Positions 41,388-53,361 of a stretch of DNA of 64,000 nt are shown in pieces. A program made the translations under genes and the position numbers. Numbering within the stretch: position 1 is the stretch's first letter; each line of letters opens with the position of its first letter. Under the pieces are notes generated by a model that saw only the letters and a program-made list of their open reading frames with translations, searched no databases and was not told where the DNA came from. Source of the stretch: Candidatus Eiseniibacteriota bacterium (GTDB taxonomy: Bacteria > Eisenbacteria > RBG-16-71-46 > CAIMUX01); assembly GCA_020633975.1 (NCBI GenBank), contig JACKCR010000002.1, forward strand, positions 1,426,001 to 1,490,000. Reading direction: 5' to 3'.

Positions 41388-43850
41388 GTGCTGTATCCCA
41401 GACGAACGATCGCACTTTGGCTCTTGGCCATCGCCGCTGTATGTGCGGCGATCGCGTTCGTGCGTCTGAATCCGGGCACGCCCCCCTCCTCCCCTGAGTC
41501 TCCCGGCCTCGTTCCCTGCGACGACACTCCACCCGTGGTGGCGGAAGCCCTGGACGAGTTATCCGGGTCGGACGGCCTCGAGTGGCGCGCGGTCTCGATT
41601 CTCGAGACACCCTGGGGACTCGACGCCCGGCTCCGTCCTTACGTGGGACGGGTCGAGATTCGCGGGATCGACGTACGGGTTCTGGACGACGGACGACGGA
41701 TCTTCGAGCAGCCGCAGCACGATGGGGACCGGCTGCGGCGCGAGGCGGGTCGGCTCGAGGGGATCATCGAGGAACGGAGTGCCGCGGGGCATCGCTCCTC
41801 CTCGAAAGGCGCGACGGGGCCGATCTCGCCCCTACTCGCGCCCCCCTCGGCCGTCCTCCTCGTTTCCGGCTCTCAGATTCTCCTCGCCTCCGAGCGCGTC
41901 GTCCCCGGTGCCGCTCTTCTAGAAGACGACCGCGCGGCCACGCAGGACGGCTCCAACGGCGTCACCGCTCCCCTCCCTCCCACCGTCGCTGCGATCGCGA
42001 CCGACTTCCGGAACGAGATCGTGGGCGCCCAGGTCACGACGATGATGCCCGTCGCTGTAGAAACGCCGGTGCCGGTTCGCGTGGTCTACGACCCGGAGAC
42101 ACTCGAAGCGGCCGAGGTGATCGATCTCCGTCGCGGAGCGAGTGGAACCGCGCATGTGTTCGATCCGAACCCGATCGTTACGAGCGGCGAGCCTGGCCTA
42201 CGTGACGGAGACCCGGTGAATGTGTATCGAGTTTGGGTCCCTGTCGAGCGGCTCGAAGATAGCGGAAGGCTCCGCGGCGAGTGGGTGCGGGTTCGCACCG
42301 AACTCGGAGAAGAATCGATCGAACCGAGCCACGTGTACGACTACGTCTCTACCGATCCACGGTTCGAACAGACCATGGCCTACTACCATGGGGACCGGTC
42401 GCTGGAGCGGACCTCAGAACTCGGGTTCTCCGGCCTCTTCGGTCAACCGATCCAGATCGTCGTCCACGGCACACGACTCGACAACTCGTGGTACTCGCCC
42501 CCCACGCGCGAGATCGTGTTCGGCAGCGGTGGAGTCGATGACGCAGAAGACGCCGACATCATCATCCACGAGACGGGCCACGCCATCCACGACGCGCTCG
42601 TTCCCGGCTTCGGGGGCGGCGACACGCGTGCGATCAGCGAAGGTTTCTCCGACTTCTGGGCCGCGTCGCTCACGGATGGTGCTTGCGTCGGGGACTGGGA
42701 CGCGACTTCCTACGGCCCTCCGTGCCTGCGCCGGGTCGACGACGACGTCGTCTACCCAGGCTCGCTCATAGGAAGCGTGCACAAGGATGGCCGGATCTTC
42801 AGCGCACTGCTCTGGGACCTTCGGGAGGAACTCGGAGCGGAGCTCGGTGAAACGCTCGCTCTGGCCGCCCTCCGCGAGCAGTCGTGGGATTCGACGTGGG
42901 ACGACGCCGCGCAGGCGCTTCTCCGCGCGGCGGACAGACTGGAGATTCCCCGAACCAGGGTCGAGCCGCATCTCGCCCAGCGCGGGTTCGTGGCGCGCAG
43001 TGTCGTCATGGATCTCTCCCAGGACGAGCAGGCGCGGGTCGAGCTGCCCGTGGCGGTCTCCTTCCTCGGACAGGACGTACTCGCCTTCGACATCGACGGA
43101 GCCGGGCAGATCCAGTTCGTGGACACCCGGAGGACGGACGCCGATCCGGCCTGGCTCGTGCCTTTCGCGCCGGAGGATCCGACCGGCCTCGTACTCTCCG
43201 TGCGCGGAAGCGTCGAGGTCGACGAGATCTCCCTCGACTTCACCTGGAAAGACGAGTCGGGTGCAGTGCTGGAGCGGTCCCGCACGGAGTGGACGACCGA
43301 CACCGGAGTCGTATCCTGGTGTCTCGTCGATGTGGCACCCGTTGGCGAGCCGGCGCGGTCCGACTCGCGCCGCTTCTGGAGCGGAGCGGCGCTCGAGAAC
43401 TCGACGCCTAGCGACATCGACTGGACCGCGGACGGCGACTGGAGCGGCCTGCTCGGGTTCCGAGGAACACACCCGGCCGAGATCTCGGACGCGGTCGGCG
43501 AGCGCTGGGAAGTCGCGCCCGGTGACACGGGCGGCTTCGAGCTGCGCCGGACGTCGATCGGCCGCTCGGCGGGAGACGCGCTCAGACTCCACGCCCAGCC
43601 GAGTCCGTTCCGGGAGTCGACGGAAGTCCGGCTCTACACCCCTGTCGCAACGGAACTGAGCGTCACCGTCTACTCCGCGGACGGGCGGCTCGTGCGGAAG
43701 CTCGCGTCGGGGCCGACGGAGCGCGGTCTCACGATCGTCCAGTGGGACGGACGGAACGACGCCGGAAGGCCGAGCCCTGCGGGGCGCTACTGGATCGAGG
43801 CGAAGGGCGCAGGACGAGACGCGGTCATACCCGTCGTCCGGATCCACTGA
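41388..43850 (+). CDS. M36 fungalysin-like extracellular metalloprotease with FlgD-like tail
   Basis: 820 aa from GTG 41388. Residues 8-25 form a hydrophobic signal (IALWLLAIAAVCAAIAFV). A propeptide-like region runs to about 330. The catalytic part has IIHETGHAIHDALV (HETGH, 394-398) and ISEGFSDFWAAS with Glu418, the usual zinc ligands and water activator of thermolysin-like enzymes; the overall layout (SWYSPPTREIVFGSGG before HETGH) resembles M36 fungalysins. The C-terminal region (about 735-820) is a FlgD-like Ig module (SPFRESTEVRLYTP, WDGRNDAGRPSPAGRYW). Expected to be exported. Monocistronic. Confidence 0.82.
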   Translation: MLYPRRTIALWLLAIAAVCAAIAFVRLNPGTPPSSPESPGLVPCDDTPPVVAEALDELSGSDGLEWRAVSILETPWGLDARLRPYVGRVEIRGIDVRVLDDGRRIFEQPQHDGDRLRREAGRLEGIIEERSAAGHRSSSKGATGPISPLLAPPSAVLLVSGSQILLASERVVPGAALLEDDRAATQDGSNGVTAPLPPTVAAIATDFRNEIVGAQVTTMMPVAVETPVPVRVVYDPETLEAAEVIDLRRGASGTAHVFDPNPIVTSGEPGLRDGDPVNVYRVWVPVERLEDSGRLRGEWVRVRTELGEESIEPSHVYDYVSTDPRFEQTMAYYHGDRSLERTSELGFSGLFGQPIQIVVHGTRLDNSWYSPPTREIVFGSGGVDDAEDADIIIHETGHAIHDALVPGFGGGDTRAISEGFSDFWAASLTDGACVGDWDATSYGPPCLRRVDDDVVYPGSLIGSVHKDGRIFSALLWDLREELGAELGETLALAALREQSWDSTWDDAAQALLRAADRLEIPRTRVEPHLAQRGFVARSVVMDLSQDEQARVELPVAVSFLGQDVLAFDIDGAGQIQFVDTRRTDADPAWLVPFAPEDPTGLVLSVRGSVEVDEISLDFTWKDESGAVLERSRTEWTTDTGVVSWCLVDVAPVGEPARSDSRRFWSGAALENSTPSDIDWTADGDWSGLLGFRGTHPAEISDAVGERWEVAPGDTGGFELRRTSIGRSAGDALRLHAQPSPFRESTEVRLYTPVATELSVTVYSADGRLVRKLASGPTERGLTIVQWDGRNDAGRPSPAGRYWIEAKGAGRDAVIPVVRIH

Positions 43851-43918
43851 CGGCCTGGAGCCGCCGCGGGACGCGAATCCGCGCCGACCTCGCGCGGACG
43901 CCTAGCCCTCAACGGATC

Positions 43919-44461
43919 TCAGTGCGCAGCTGGCCCTCGGTCGCGAGTCTCGAGAAGCTCGGCGAGCCGGCCCTCGAGTAGGATTCGTAGCGCCATTGCA
44001 TCCACCGTCGTGCACTGCCGTTCGTCGGAAGACACCTCGAGAAACTCCTGCCGAAACTGCTCCGGAGTCACCCAGCGGTGGTCTCGCGCTTCTTCGGTCG
44101 GGACTGGCTGCTCCCGAGTCTCGCCCACGAAGTAGTGACCGAACACCGGGCGCGAGTGATGGAGAATCTCCACCGTCGCCAGCGGCGAAAGGGCACGGAC
44201 CCGTCCCCCGAACCGGTCGGAGAGAACCTCATCGGCCTGCCCGAGCCAGGTGATCTCCACGATTCCCGTCTCTTCCCGAACTTCCCTCGCCAATCCGTCC
44301 AGCACGGACTCGCCTTCTCGGATCCGGCCGCCGGGGACCTCCCAGAATCCGAAGTACGTGTCCCCCGGCTTGACCCGTCGCTGGAGGAGAAACTGGTCGC
44401 TTCCGGGCCGGAAGACGAGCCCCTTCGCGAACGGAACTGCGAACCTCTCCACGCCGATCAT
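43919..44461 (-). CDS. NUDIX hydrolase
   Basis: 180 aa. Complete Nudix box: GGRIREGESVLDGLAREVRE then ETGI, matching Gx5Ex7REUxEExGU, preceded by FWEVPG. Hydrolyses nucleoside diphosphates linked to another moiety; members include MutT-like 8-oxo-dGTPase and ADP-ribose hydrolases. The substrate cannot be inferred. It starts 4 nt after the stop of the upstream lipoprotein gene. Confidence 0.9.
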   Translation of the reverse strand: MIGVERFAVPFAKGLVFRPGSDQFLLQRRVKPGDTYFGFWEVPGGRIREGESVLDGLAREVREETGIVEITWLGQADEVLSDRFGGRVRALSPLATVEILHHSRPVFGHYFVGETREQPVPTEEARDHRWVTPEQFRQEFLEVSSDERQCTTVDAMALRILLEGRLAELLETRDRGPAAH

Positions 44462-44464
44462 CCG

Positions 44465-45601
44465 CTAGAAGCTGATGTAGTCGGGGATGGTCTGGTAGGC
44501 CCAGCTGAGCCAGACGGTCCGGTCGGGCAGGAACCGCTGGATGGCCGTGACTTGGACCTTGCCGTAGTTGCCTTCCGGTGTCCGGATCGCGAGAACTTGG
44601 TTGAGGCTGATCGAAAGCTCCGTCACCCACTCACCGTCCTCTTCCGTGCCGGACACGTCGAAGTCCTCTCCAAGCGTCTTCATCTCCACGACCCGATCCG
44701 CCCAGGCGGGATCGTGACTGGCGAGGTGGGACACACTGCGAAGGCGAAGCTCCTCCACCGGGTCGTCGGGATCCGCCTCTATATAGAGGTCCATGCGGGC
44801 TCGGTCGCTCGGATCGGCGGGATCGAGTGGACGGACAACGCCCGCGGAGAGGTCGAAGACTGTAGACCGCCCACTGCCCAGTTCGTTGAGGCCGGACACG
44901 CTCCCGCTCGGCCGCGGCGACATGTCCGTTTCCATTCCACTGGCCGAGCGCTCGGTCTCCCCTCCGAACCGCCGCACGCTGCGGACGTGGAAGTAGTACC
45001 GCTTCCCCTGCTCGAGGGGCCGGACGCGCGTGGCGTACGTGGTCAGTGGTTCCGGAGTGACGCGGAACGCCTCGATCGCCTCCGGATCCCGACCCGCGAG
45101 GGGCTCCTCCGACGCGTAGACGTCATAGCCGACCCAGTTGTCGATCCCTTCGTCCCGGCTCGGCGTCCAGTTCACCTCGGCGAGGTCGCGCGAGTTGAGC
45201 GTCCAGACCGAGTCGGGCGGGATGGCGGTGACGAGGGGAACGGCGAGTCGGGTCCAGACCGTATCCTGGCGGTCGGTGATCCGGACGGTGACCGTGTCGA
45301 CGCCACGCGTGTCCGCGGTCTGCCACTCGATGGAGGGCCCTACCCGACCGAGCGGCATCGTCCCGCGGGAGACGAACCAAAAGTAGTCGATGCGGTCGAG
45401 GTCGGGATCGGTGGCCGCAGCGACCACCCGGACCACCTCGGCAGCGTGGGCTCGCGCCTGCACGACGCCGAAACGGCGAAGTTCCGGTGGTCGGTTCTCG
45501 ATCTGGGGAGCTTGCCTGTCGGCCCCCCCTCCGCAGCCAGCGTAGAGCCAGGCCAGAGCGACGACCATGCCGAGCCACTTCGGGTGATCGTTCCGAAGCA
45601 T
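44465..45601 (-). CDS. fibronectin-type-III-like lipoprotein
   Basis: 378 aa. Signal LGMVVALAWLYAGCGGG resembles a lipoprotein signal, although the residue before the AG-C is Tyr. A PKD/Ig-like part (about 40-125: VVAAATDPDLDRIDYFWFVS, TVTVRITDRQDTVWTRL) is followed by a fibronectin-type-III-like domain (about 135-225: VGYDVYASEEPLAGRDPEAI, LEQGKRYYFHVRSVRRFGG), and a third beta domain to the end. Envelope-associated, non-enzymatic in appearance; function unknown. It is 4 nt upstream of the NUDIX gene, and the two are probably co-transcribed. Confidence 0.7.
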   Translation of the reverse strand: MLRNDHPKWLGMVVALAWLYAGCGGGADRQAPQIENRPPELRRFGVVQARAHAAEVVRVVAAATDPDLDRIDYFWFVSRGTMPLGRVGPSIEWQTADTRGVDTVTVRITDRQDTVWTRLAVPLVTAIPPDSVWTLNSRDLAEVNWTPSRDEGIDNWVGYDVYASEEPLAGRDPEAIEAFRVTPEPLTTYATRVRPLEQGKRYYFHVRSVRRFGGETERSASGMETDMSPRPSGSVSGLNELGSGRSTVFDLSAGVVRPLDPADPSDRARMDLYIEADPDDPVEELRLRSVSHLASHDPAWADRVVEMKTLGEDFDVSGTEEDGEWVTELSISLNQVLAIRTPEGNYGKVQVTAIQRFLPDRTVWLSWAYQTIPDYISF

Positions 45602-45692
45602 CCGTTCCTCCTCGCGATCCCTGGCAGGCTCATCCGGAGCCGAGGCTCCGGCGCCAGTCTACATCATCGCGTGGAGGGTGCGTAGAGACCAG

Positions 45693-46178
45693 TCAGACCC
45701 GAGCCATCTGAGGACGGCTCGCGGCCTCCTTGGGCTCCGCGCAGGGCACGAAGAGATGGAGCGCCTGAGCCGGGTGGTCGTCCACTCGCGTGCGGTGTCG
45801 CACGCCGGCGGGGATGGCGATCATCTTTCCGGCGGAGACTTCGAGCGTCTCTCCCTCGATCTCGAACACGAGGGTGCCCGACTCGACGATCGTGATCTGC
45901 TCCTGAGGGTGGAAGTGGAGACAGAAGTCGGAACCGGCCGGGTAGCTGCATCGGACCACGGTGATCCGGTCCGTAGAGATCACCTGCCGCTCGAGCTGCT
46001 GTTGGGTGTACTTCGCGGTCTGCTCTTTCCAGGCGCCCAGGGTGTACCGTCCCGGCGCCGTCACGTTCCCGATCCGAGCCAACTCCGATCCTCCTCGGGT
46101 CGTTCTTGGCCCTCGCGACCGCCGCACCATGCCTGCGGGTCCGCTCATTCGAACGACCGACAGTGGGAAGATCGGCAA
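45693..46178 (-). CDS. cupin-domain protein
   Basis: 161 aa as called; the start is uncertain and ATG 46130 would give a 145-aa protein. Single cupin barrel: CSYPAGSDFCLHFHPQEQIT, in which HFHPxEQ supplies the metal-binding His and Glu, then VESGTLVFEIEGETLEVSAG, MIAIPAGVRHRTRVDD, with the third His. Metal-dependent enzymes and small-molecule binders share this fold; no specific reaction is indicated. Standing alone between two unrelated genes. Confidence 0.8.
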   Translation of the reverse strand: MPIFPLSVVRMSGPAGMVRRSRGPRTTRGGSELARIGNVTAPGRYTLGAWKEQTAKYTQQQLERQVISTDRITVVRCSYPAGSDFCLHFHPQEQITIVESGTLVFEIEGETLEVSAGKMIAIPAGVRHRTRVDDHPAQALHLFVPCAEPKEAASRPQMARV

Positions 46179-46287
46179 CGTTCGCGGAGTTGATAACGTC
46201 GGGACGGGCAGAATCGTTGCTACACATGCATTTTCTGCGAGGTTTCGTGCAGTGATGCCGTGCGAACGGAACTCGAGACGCCCCAGG

Positions 46288-47046
46288 TTACTCGGAAATC
46301 GAACAGATCCGCCGGATCTCGCTCACCAACTCGTCGGCGTTCACGGCCCGGCCGTCCGGTTCCTCGGACTTGCCGGTCGGCCCGACGGAGGAGGTCGAAG
46401 CGCGGAGCTGGCTCTCCCGATAGGCGTGCGCTCTCGGGCCGCTCGGATCCCAACCTTTGCAGCGAGGATCGGCATGGAACCAGAGCGTCCAGAGGCCAAG
46501 ACGACGGGCAGGGACGATGTCCGTGTCGATCCGGTCCCCCACCATGATCGCTTCTTCCGGCTGGCACTGCGCCTGGGCGAGGGCCCAGTGGAAGATCGTC
46601 GGGTCCGGTTTGGCAGCACCGACCCGTTCGCTCAGGGCGATGAACCGGAAATGATGGGCCAACCCGACCTCGCGAAGCGCGTCCTCGGCCACTGACATCT
46701 GGTTCGCGACGATCCCGAGGCTGAACTCTTCCGAAAGCTGCTGGAGAGCGTCGGCCATCCCGGGAAGCACGTTGTGATACTGGAGGTAGTTCGCCCGGAG
46801 ATGCTCTGCCGACGTGCGGGCCAGAGTCTCGTGGCGCTCCTTCCCGAGGATCCGCTCGGTCAGGATCGACCAGTGGCCCGTCCCCCGTTCGGCGATGATC
46901 TCCTCGCGATCCGCCATGAGCTGCTCGAACGAGACCTTCCTGCCCTCTCGCTGAAGCTCGTCGTGGAGCAGTTCGTAGAGGTACGTCATGACGGGATCGT
47001 CGTTCATGACGACGTTCCCCATGTCGAGGAAGACCCAGCGGATCAT
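46288..47046 (-). CDS. HAD-superfamily hydrolase
   Basis: 252 aa from ATG 47046, overlapping the nuoN stop (TGATG). HAD motif I WVFLDMGNVVMN (DxGNV, as in YihX-type phosphatases), motif II-type VANQMS, motif III KPDPTIFHWAL and motif IV GDRIDTDIVPARRLG. Most likely a phosphatase acting on a phosphosugar or nucleotide. It follows the nuo operon directly and may be expressed at its end without a link to respiration. Confidence 0.85.
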   Translation of the reverse strand: MIRWVFLDMGNVVMNDDPVMTYLYELLHDELQREGRKVSFEQLMADREEIIAERGTGHWSILTERILGKERHETLARTSAEHLRANYLQYHNVLPGMADALQQLSEEFSLGIVANQMSVAEDALREVGLAHHFRFIALSERVGAAKPDPTIFHWALAQAQCQPEEAIMVGDRIDTDIVPARRLGLWTLWFHADPRCKGWDPSGPRAHAYRESQLRASTSSVGPTGKSEEPDGRAVNADELVSEIRRICSISE

Positions 47047-48536
47047 CAGCGACCGACGATCTCCGCGCCCTGGACCCAGTCCACGATGGCCGGCACACCT
47101 GGGAGGAACGAGTTCGGAGCGAACCCGACCCAGAAGACGAGTACCGCACAAACGGCCACGACGAGGCCGACGACTTGAGGCCTACCGAGGTTGATCTCTC
47201 TCACCGGCTTCTGCATGTAGAGAGCGACCAGGACCCGCAAGTAGTAGTAGACCGACATGGCGCTGTTCAGCACCGCGATGATGATGAGACCGGTGTACCC
47301 GTTCTGCACCGCGTTCCGGAAGATGAAGTACTTGCCGAAGAATCCGGCAGTCGGCGGAATGCCGGCGAGAGACACCATGAAGACGAGCATGGCGAGTCCG
47401 AGTGCCGGTGACTTCCAACCGAGCCCGGCGAAGTCCGGGATCTCGAGATGCTCCCGTCCCTTCTCGCCCCACGCGATCACGACGCCAAACGCACCGATGT
47501 TCATGAGGGTATAGGCCAGGAGGTAGTAGAGCACCCCGGAGAGCGCGTCCGGATCGCCCGTCCCCGAGTACACGACCAGGCCGATGAGGAGGTACCCCGC
47601 GTGCGCGATCGACGAGTAGGCGAGCATCCGCTTGACGTTGCTCTGCGTCAGCGCTGCGAGGTTTCCGACCGTCATCGTGAGCACCGCGATCCACCAGAGC
47701 ATGTCGGAGACCGGAATGAGCTGGCCGACAGAGGTCCCCGCGAAGAGCACCCGCGCGAGCGCACCGAAGGCCGCGGCCTTCACCGCGGTCGCCATGAAAG
47801 CGGTCACCGCGGTGGGCGCCCCTTGATAGACGTCCGGCGTCCACATGTGGAACGGCACCGTCGCCGCCTTGAAGAGGAAGCCGCTGAGGAGAACGATGAA
47901 ACCGAGCTGAGCGAGCGGGTCGCCGGGCACCTTCTGGAGCGCCGCGACGAGGTTCGTCGTGCCGCTGGCCACGTAGATGAGCGCGCCGCCGAAGAGGAAG
48001 ACGGCCGAGGAGAACGCTCCGAGGAGGAAGTACTTCATTCCCGCCTCGAGGCTCTTCGGGTCCTTCCGGAGATATCCAGAGAGCACGTAGACCGGAATGG
48101 AGAGGAGTTCCAGGCCGAGGAAGAGGCTGAGGAGCTCGGTCGTCGAAACGAACAGCACCACTCCTGATGCCGAGAAGGTGAGGAGTGCGTAGTACTCGCC
48201 GCGAGACCTCCCGACCTTGTCGAGATAGCTTCCGGAGAGTCCCACCGCCAGGAGCGTCGCGATGCAGACGAGTACCCCCACCGCTCCACCGAAGGCGTCC
48301 TCGATGTACATCGGTCCAAAGGTCTTCGTCACGCCCGTCATGTGATCCCAACGAGCCGCGTAGGCGACGAGGGCGCCGATCGGCAAGAGGGCGGTGATGG
48401 GAGCCCACGGGAATCCGGGCCGGCCGCGAACGAGCGCGTCGATCAGCACCAAGAGCAGCCCACCGCCACAGAGCACGAGGAAAGGCAGGAGCGGGGCCAG
48501 GTCGGCGAGGCCGATCTGCGGGAGCGAGGTCGTCAT
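47046..48536 (-). CDS. nuoN: NADH dehydrogenase I subunit N
   Basis: 496 aa, about 14 transmembrane helices; antiporter-like (Mrp-type) subunit. YVLSGYLRKDPKSLEAGMKY carries the conserved Glu/Lys proton-channel region, and ATVPFHMWTPDVYQGAPTAV the central channel. Starts with an ATGA overlap onto nuoM. Last nuo gene. Confidence 0.95.
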   Translation of the reverse strand: MTTSLPQIGLADLAPLLPFLVLCGGGLLLVLIDALVRGRPGFPWAPITALLPIGALVAYAARWDHMTGVTKTFGPMYIEDAFGGAVGVLVCIATLLAVGLSGSYLDKVGRSRGEYYALLTFSASGVVLFVSTTELLSLFLGLELLSIPVYVLSGYLRKDPKSLEAGMKYFLLGAFSSAVFLFGGALIYVASGTTNLVAALQKVPGDPLAQLGFIVLLSGFLFKAATVPFHMWTPDVYQGAPTAVTAFMATAVKAAAFGALARVLFAGTSVGQLIPVSDMLWWIAVLTMTVGNLAALTQSNVKRMLAYSSIAHAGYLLIGLVVYSGTGDPDALSGVLYYLLAYTLMNIGAFGVVIAWGEKGREHLEIPDFAGLGWKSPALGLAMLVFMVSLAGIPPTAGFFGKYFIFRNAVQNGYTGLIIIAVLNSAMSVYYYLRVLVALYMQKPVREINLGRPQVVGLVVAVCAVLVFWVGFAPNSFLPGVPAIVDWVQGAEIVGR

Positions 48537-50260
48537 CGCGCTACTCCTTCGAACACACCATCGGTCGGATCGACGTCCTGACCACGCTGATCATCCATCC
48601 GCAGGCTGAGAGGATCGAATCCCGTGTCCACCTCGGCCCCCTCTCCAGGAGCCGGGGCCGTGCGAGCCTCCTCACCCGTCTCGCTCGAGTCTCCCGCCGG
48701 AGAACTGGCCGGAGCGTTCGCCGGAGAACTGGCCTCGAAGAGACCGGGGAGTTCTTCTTCGAGCGCCGCCCGCGCCCGAACCTGCTCGACACGCGAGTAG
48801 GCCTTCTGGAGGCTGGGCTCCATCCGCGAGAGGAACGGCTTCGGCTGGACGCCCATGTAGACCATGAGGATGAAGATCGGCGCGAGAACCAACCACTCCC
48901 GTCCGTTCAGATCAGGGAGGTTCTTGTTCTCTTCATGGACCAATGGCCCGAAGAGGAAGCGCCGGACGAGCCAGAGCATGTAGACCGCTCCGAGCACCAC
49001 GCCACTCGCGGCGATGATGCCGAGTACACGGTTCTCCCCGAACGCGCCCAGGAGCACGAGGAACTCGCCGACGAATCCGTTCAGTCCCGGCAGCCCCACA
49101 GAGGAGAGCGTCGTGAAGACGAACGCGAAGGTGAAGAACGGCACCGTCTGGGCGAGACCACCGAAGGCCGAGATCTCGCGCGTGTGCCGACGTTCGTAGA
49201 TGACGCCGACGAGGAGGAAGAGCGCGCCCGTGGAGAGCCCGTGACCGAGCATCTGGTAGACGGAACCCGAAGCGCCCAGGAGGTTGAAGCTGAAGAGACC
49301 GAGCACGCAGTAGCCGAGGTGGCTCACAGAGGAGTACGCCACCAGCTTCTTGACGTCCGTCTGCACCATGGCGACGAGGGCGCCGTAGACGATTCCGATC
49401 ACCGAGAGGATCAGGATCGGCATCTGCCACTGCACGGCAGCGTCCGGGAAGAGCGGGATGGCGAAGCGGATGAGCCCGTATGTCCCCATCTTGAGGAGCA
49501 CGCCAGCCAGGACCACCGAGCCCGCGGTCGGAGCCTCGACGTGCGCATCCGGTAGCCAGGTATGGAGCGGCCAGAGCGGAACCTTGATCGCGAAGGCGAG
49601 CGCGAACGCGAGGAAGAGCCAGGACTGCTGCGCCGCCGAGAGATTCGCCCCGAGCAGCACGAGCACGTTGAAGGTGTGCTTGCCCGTCGCCGGGTCGACC
49701 GGACCATTGTTGTAGAGGTAGAGGATCGCGACCAACATCAGGAGCGAACCGACGATCGTATAGATGAAGAACTTGACCGCCGCGTAGATCCGGCGCTGTC
49801 CCCCCCACACTCCGATGAGGAGGTACATCGGAATGAGCATGACCTCCCAGAAGAAGTAGAAGAGGAAGAGGTCGAGCGAGACGAACGCACCGAGCATCCC
49901 GGTCTGGAGAACGAGGAGAAGGACGTAGAACTGCTTCACCTTGTCCTGGACGGCACTGAACGTGGAGAGGACCACGAGCGGCCCGAGCAGGTTCGTCAGG
50001 AGGACGAGGAAGAGCGAGATTCCGTCGATCCCGACGTGGTAGTCGATTCCGAACTCGGGGATCCACGGCAGCTTCGTCACGAACTGCATCTGGTCCGAGG
50101 TCACGAAGCCGTTCAGCAGCGGCAGCGAAAGGAAGAAGGTCGCGAGCATCGCGAGGAACGAACCCCAGCGGAAGACCGCGAACTGCTCCTTCGGCACGAG
50201 CAGCATGAGCAGCCCGACGACGATAGGTAGGAAGACGATGATCGAGAGTAGCGAATCCAT
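48533..50260 (-). CDS. nuoM: NADH dehydrogenase I subunit M, with extended C-terminus
   Basis: 575 aa. Antiporter-like subunit: EVMLIPMYLLIGVWGGQRRI, VPLWPLHTWLPDAHVEAPTA and LNGFVGEFLVLLGAFG. The C-terminal about 95 residues are an extra Ala/Ser/Pro- and acid-rich tail not found in E. coli NuoM, containing a short duplicated segment (ASSPANAPASSPAG). Complex I proton translocation in the inner membrane. Starts 11 nt after nuoL. Confidence 0.95.
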   Translation of the reverse strand: MDSLLSIIVFLPIVVGLLMLLVPKEQFAVFRWGSFLAMLATFFLSLPLLNGFVTSDQMQFVTKLPWIPEFGIDYHVGIDGISLFLVLLTNLLGPLVVLSTFSAVQDKVKQFYVLLLVLQTGMLGAFVSLDLFLFYFFWEVMLIPMYLLIGVWGGQRRIYAAVKFFIYTIVGSLLMLVAILYLYNNGPVDPATGKHTFNVLVLLGANLSAAQQSWLFLAFALAFAIKVPLWPLHTWLPDAHVEAPTAGSVVLAGVLLKMGTYGLIRFAIPLFPDAAVQWQMPILILSVIGIVYGALVAMVQTDVKKLVAYSSVSHLGYCVLGLFSFNLLGASGSVYQMLGHGLSTGALFLLVGVIYERRHTREISAFGGLAQTVPFFTFAFVFTTLSSVGLPGLNGFVGEFLVLLGAFGENRVLGIIAASGVVLGAVYMLWLVRRFLFGPLVHEENKNLPDLNGREWLVLAPIFILMVYMGVQPKPFLSRMEPSLQKAYSRVEQVRARAALEEELPGLFEASSPANAPASSPAGDSSETGEEARTAPAPGEGAEVDTGFDPLSLRMDDQRGQDVDPTDGVFEGVAR

Positions 50261-50270
50261 CCAGTCCCCC

Positions 50271-52541
<2,271 letters not shown>

Positions 52542-52545
52542 GAAC

Positions 52546-52854
52546 TCACTCGTTGAGCGCCGAGAGCTCGTCCAGGTTGACCGATTCCTTGGCCCGGAAG
52601 ATCGCCATGAGGATCGCCAGACCGACCGCGGCCTCGACCGCCGCGATCGCGATGACGAAGAAGGCGATCATCTGCCCGTCCAGGTTTCCCCACTGCCGGG
52701 AGCCCGCGATGAGCACGAGATTGACCGCGTTGAGCATCAACTCGATCGACATCAGAACCGTGAGCGCGCCACGCCGTCCCAGGACCCCGAGAGTCCCGAT
52801 GAAGAACAGCACGGTCGCGAGCACGAGATAGTGGTTGGTCGTGATCTCACCCAC
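52546..52854 (-). CDS. nuoK: NADH dehydrogenase I subunit K
   Basis: 102 aa, three transmembrane helices. Conserved SIELMLNAVNLVLIAGSR and FVIAIAAVEAAVGLAILMAI, with the membrane Glu residues (ELML and VEAAVG) in place. Starts 4 nt downstream of nuoJ. Confidence 0.96.
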   Translation of the reverse strand: MGEITTNHYLVLATVLFFIGTLGVLGRRGALTVLMSIELMLNAVNLVLIAGSRQWGNLDGQMIAFFVIAIAAVEAAVGLAILMAIFRAKESVNLDELSALNE

Positions 52855-52857
52855 GAG

Positions 52858-53361
52858 TCATTCCCCCCGCTTCGCCAGGACCACGGCCCCGAGAATTCCG
52901 ACCAAGAGAACCACCGCGACGACTTCGAGCGACAACGAGTACCGCGCGAAGAGTTCCATCGCCACCTCTTCGATCGTGCCGAACTTCGCGTCGACCGACG
53001 CAGGAGCAGCGGACACGCCACCGGCGGTGAACCTGAGCACGAGCACGGCCGCGATCGCACAGAGGACCGCCGAAGCGACGAACTTCCCGCGCTGGATCGC
53101 CTGCGCCTTCAGCTCTTCGTGCCGGAGGTTGAGCAGCATGATGACGAATACGATGAGAACGATCACCGCGCCCGCGTAGACCAGGATCTGCACGATGAAG
53201 AGGAACGGCGCGGCGAGTCCCGCGAAGATCCCGGCGAGCGCGACCATGTTCAGTGCGAGCGCGAGTGCGCTGGCGAGCGGACTCCGCTTCGTCACGACGA
53301 AGAGGGCCGACACGACCATGGTGGCCGCGAGTACATAGAAGAGGACCGGGTTCAAGGTCAC
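52858..53361 (-). CDS. nuoJ: NADH dehydrogenase I subunit J
   Basis: 167 aa, about five transmembrane helices: FYVLAATMVVSALFVVTKRS, VALAGIFAGLAAPFLFIVQI, VYAGAVIVLIVFVIMLLNLR. The conserved VQILVYAGAVIVLIVFVIML region around the transmembrane helix 3 proton path is present. ATGA overlap with nuoI. Confidence 0.95.
   Translation of the reverse strand: MTLNPVLFYVLAATMVVSALFVVTKRSPLASALALALNMVALAGIFAGLAAPFLFIVQILVYAGAVIVLIVFVIMLLNLRHEELKAQAIQRGKFVASAVLCAIAAVLVLRFTAGGVSAAPASVDAKFGTIEEVAMELFARYSLSLEVVAVVLLVGILGAVVLAKRGE

Noticed and set aside
42414-43847. 477-aa minus-strand frame opposite the metalloprotease
   Set aside because: Overlaps the HETGH-containing gene in antisense; composition typical of GC-driven open frames.
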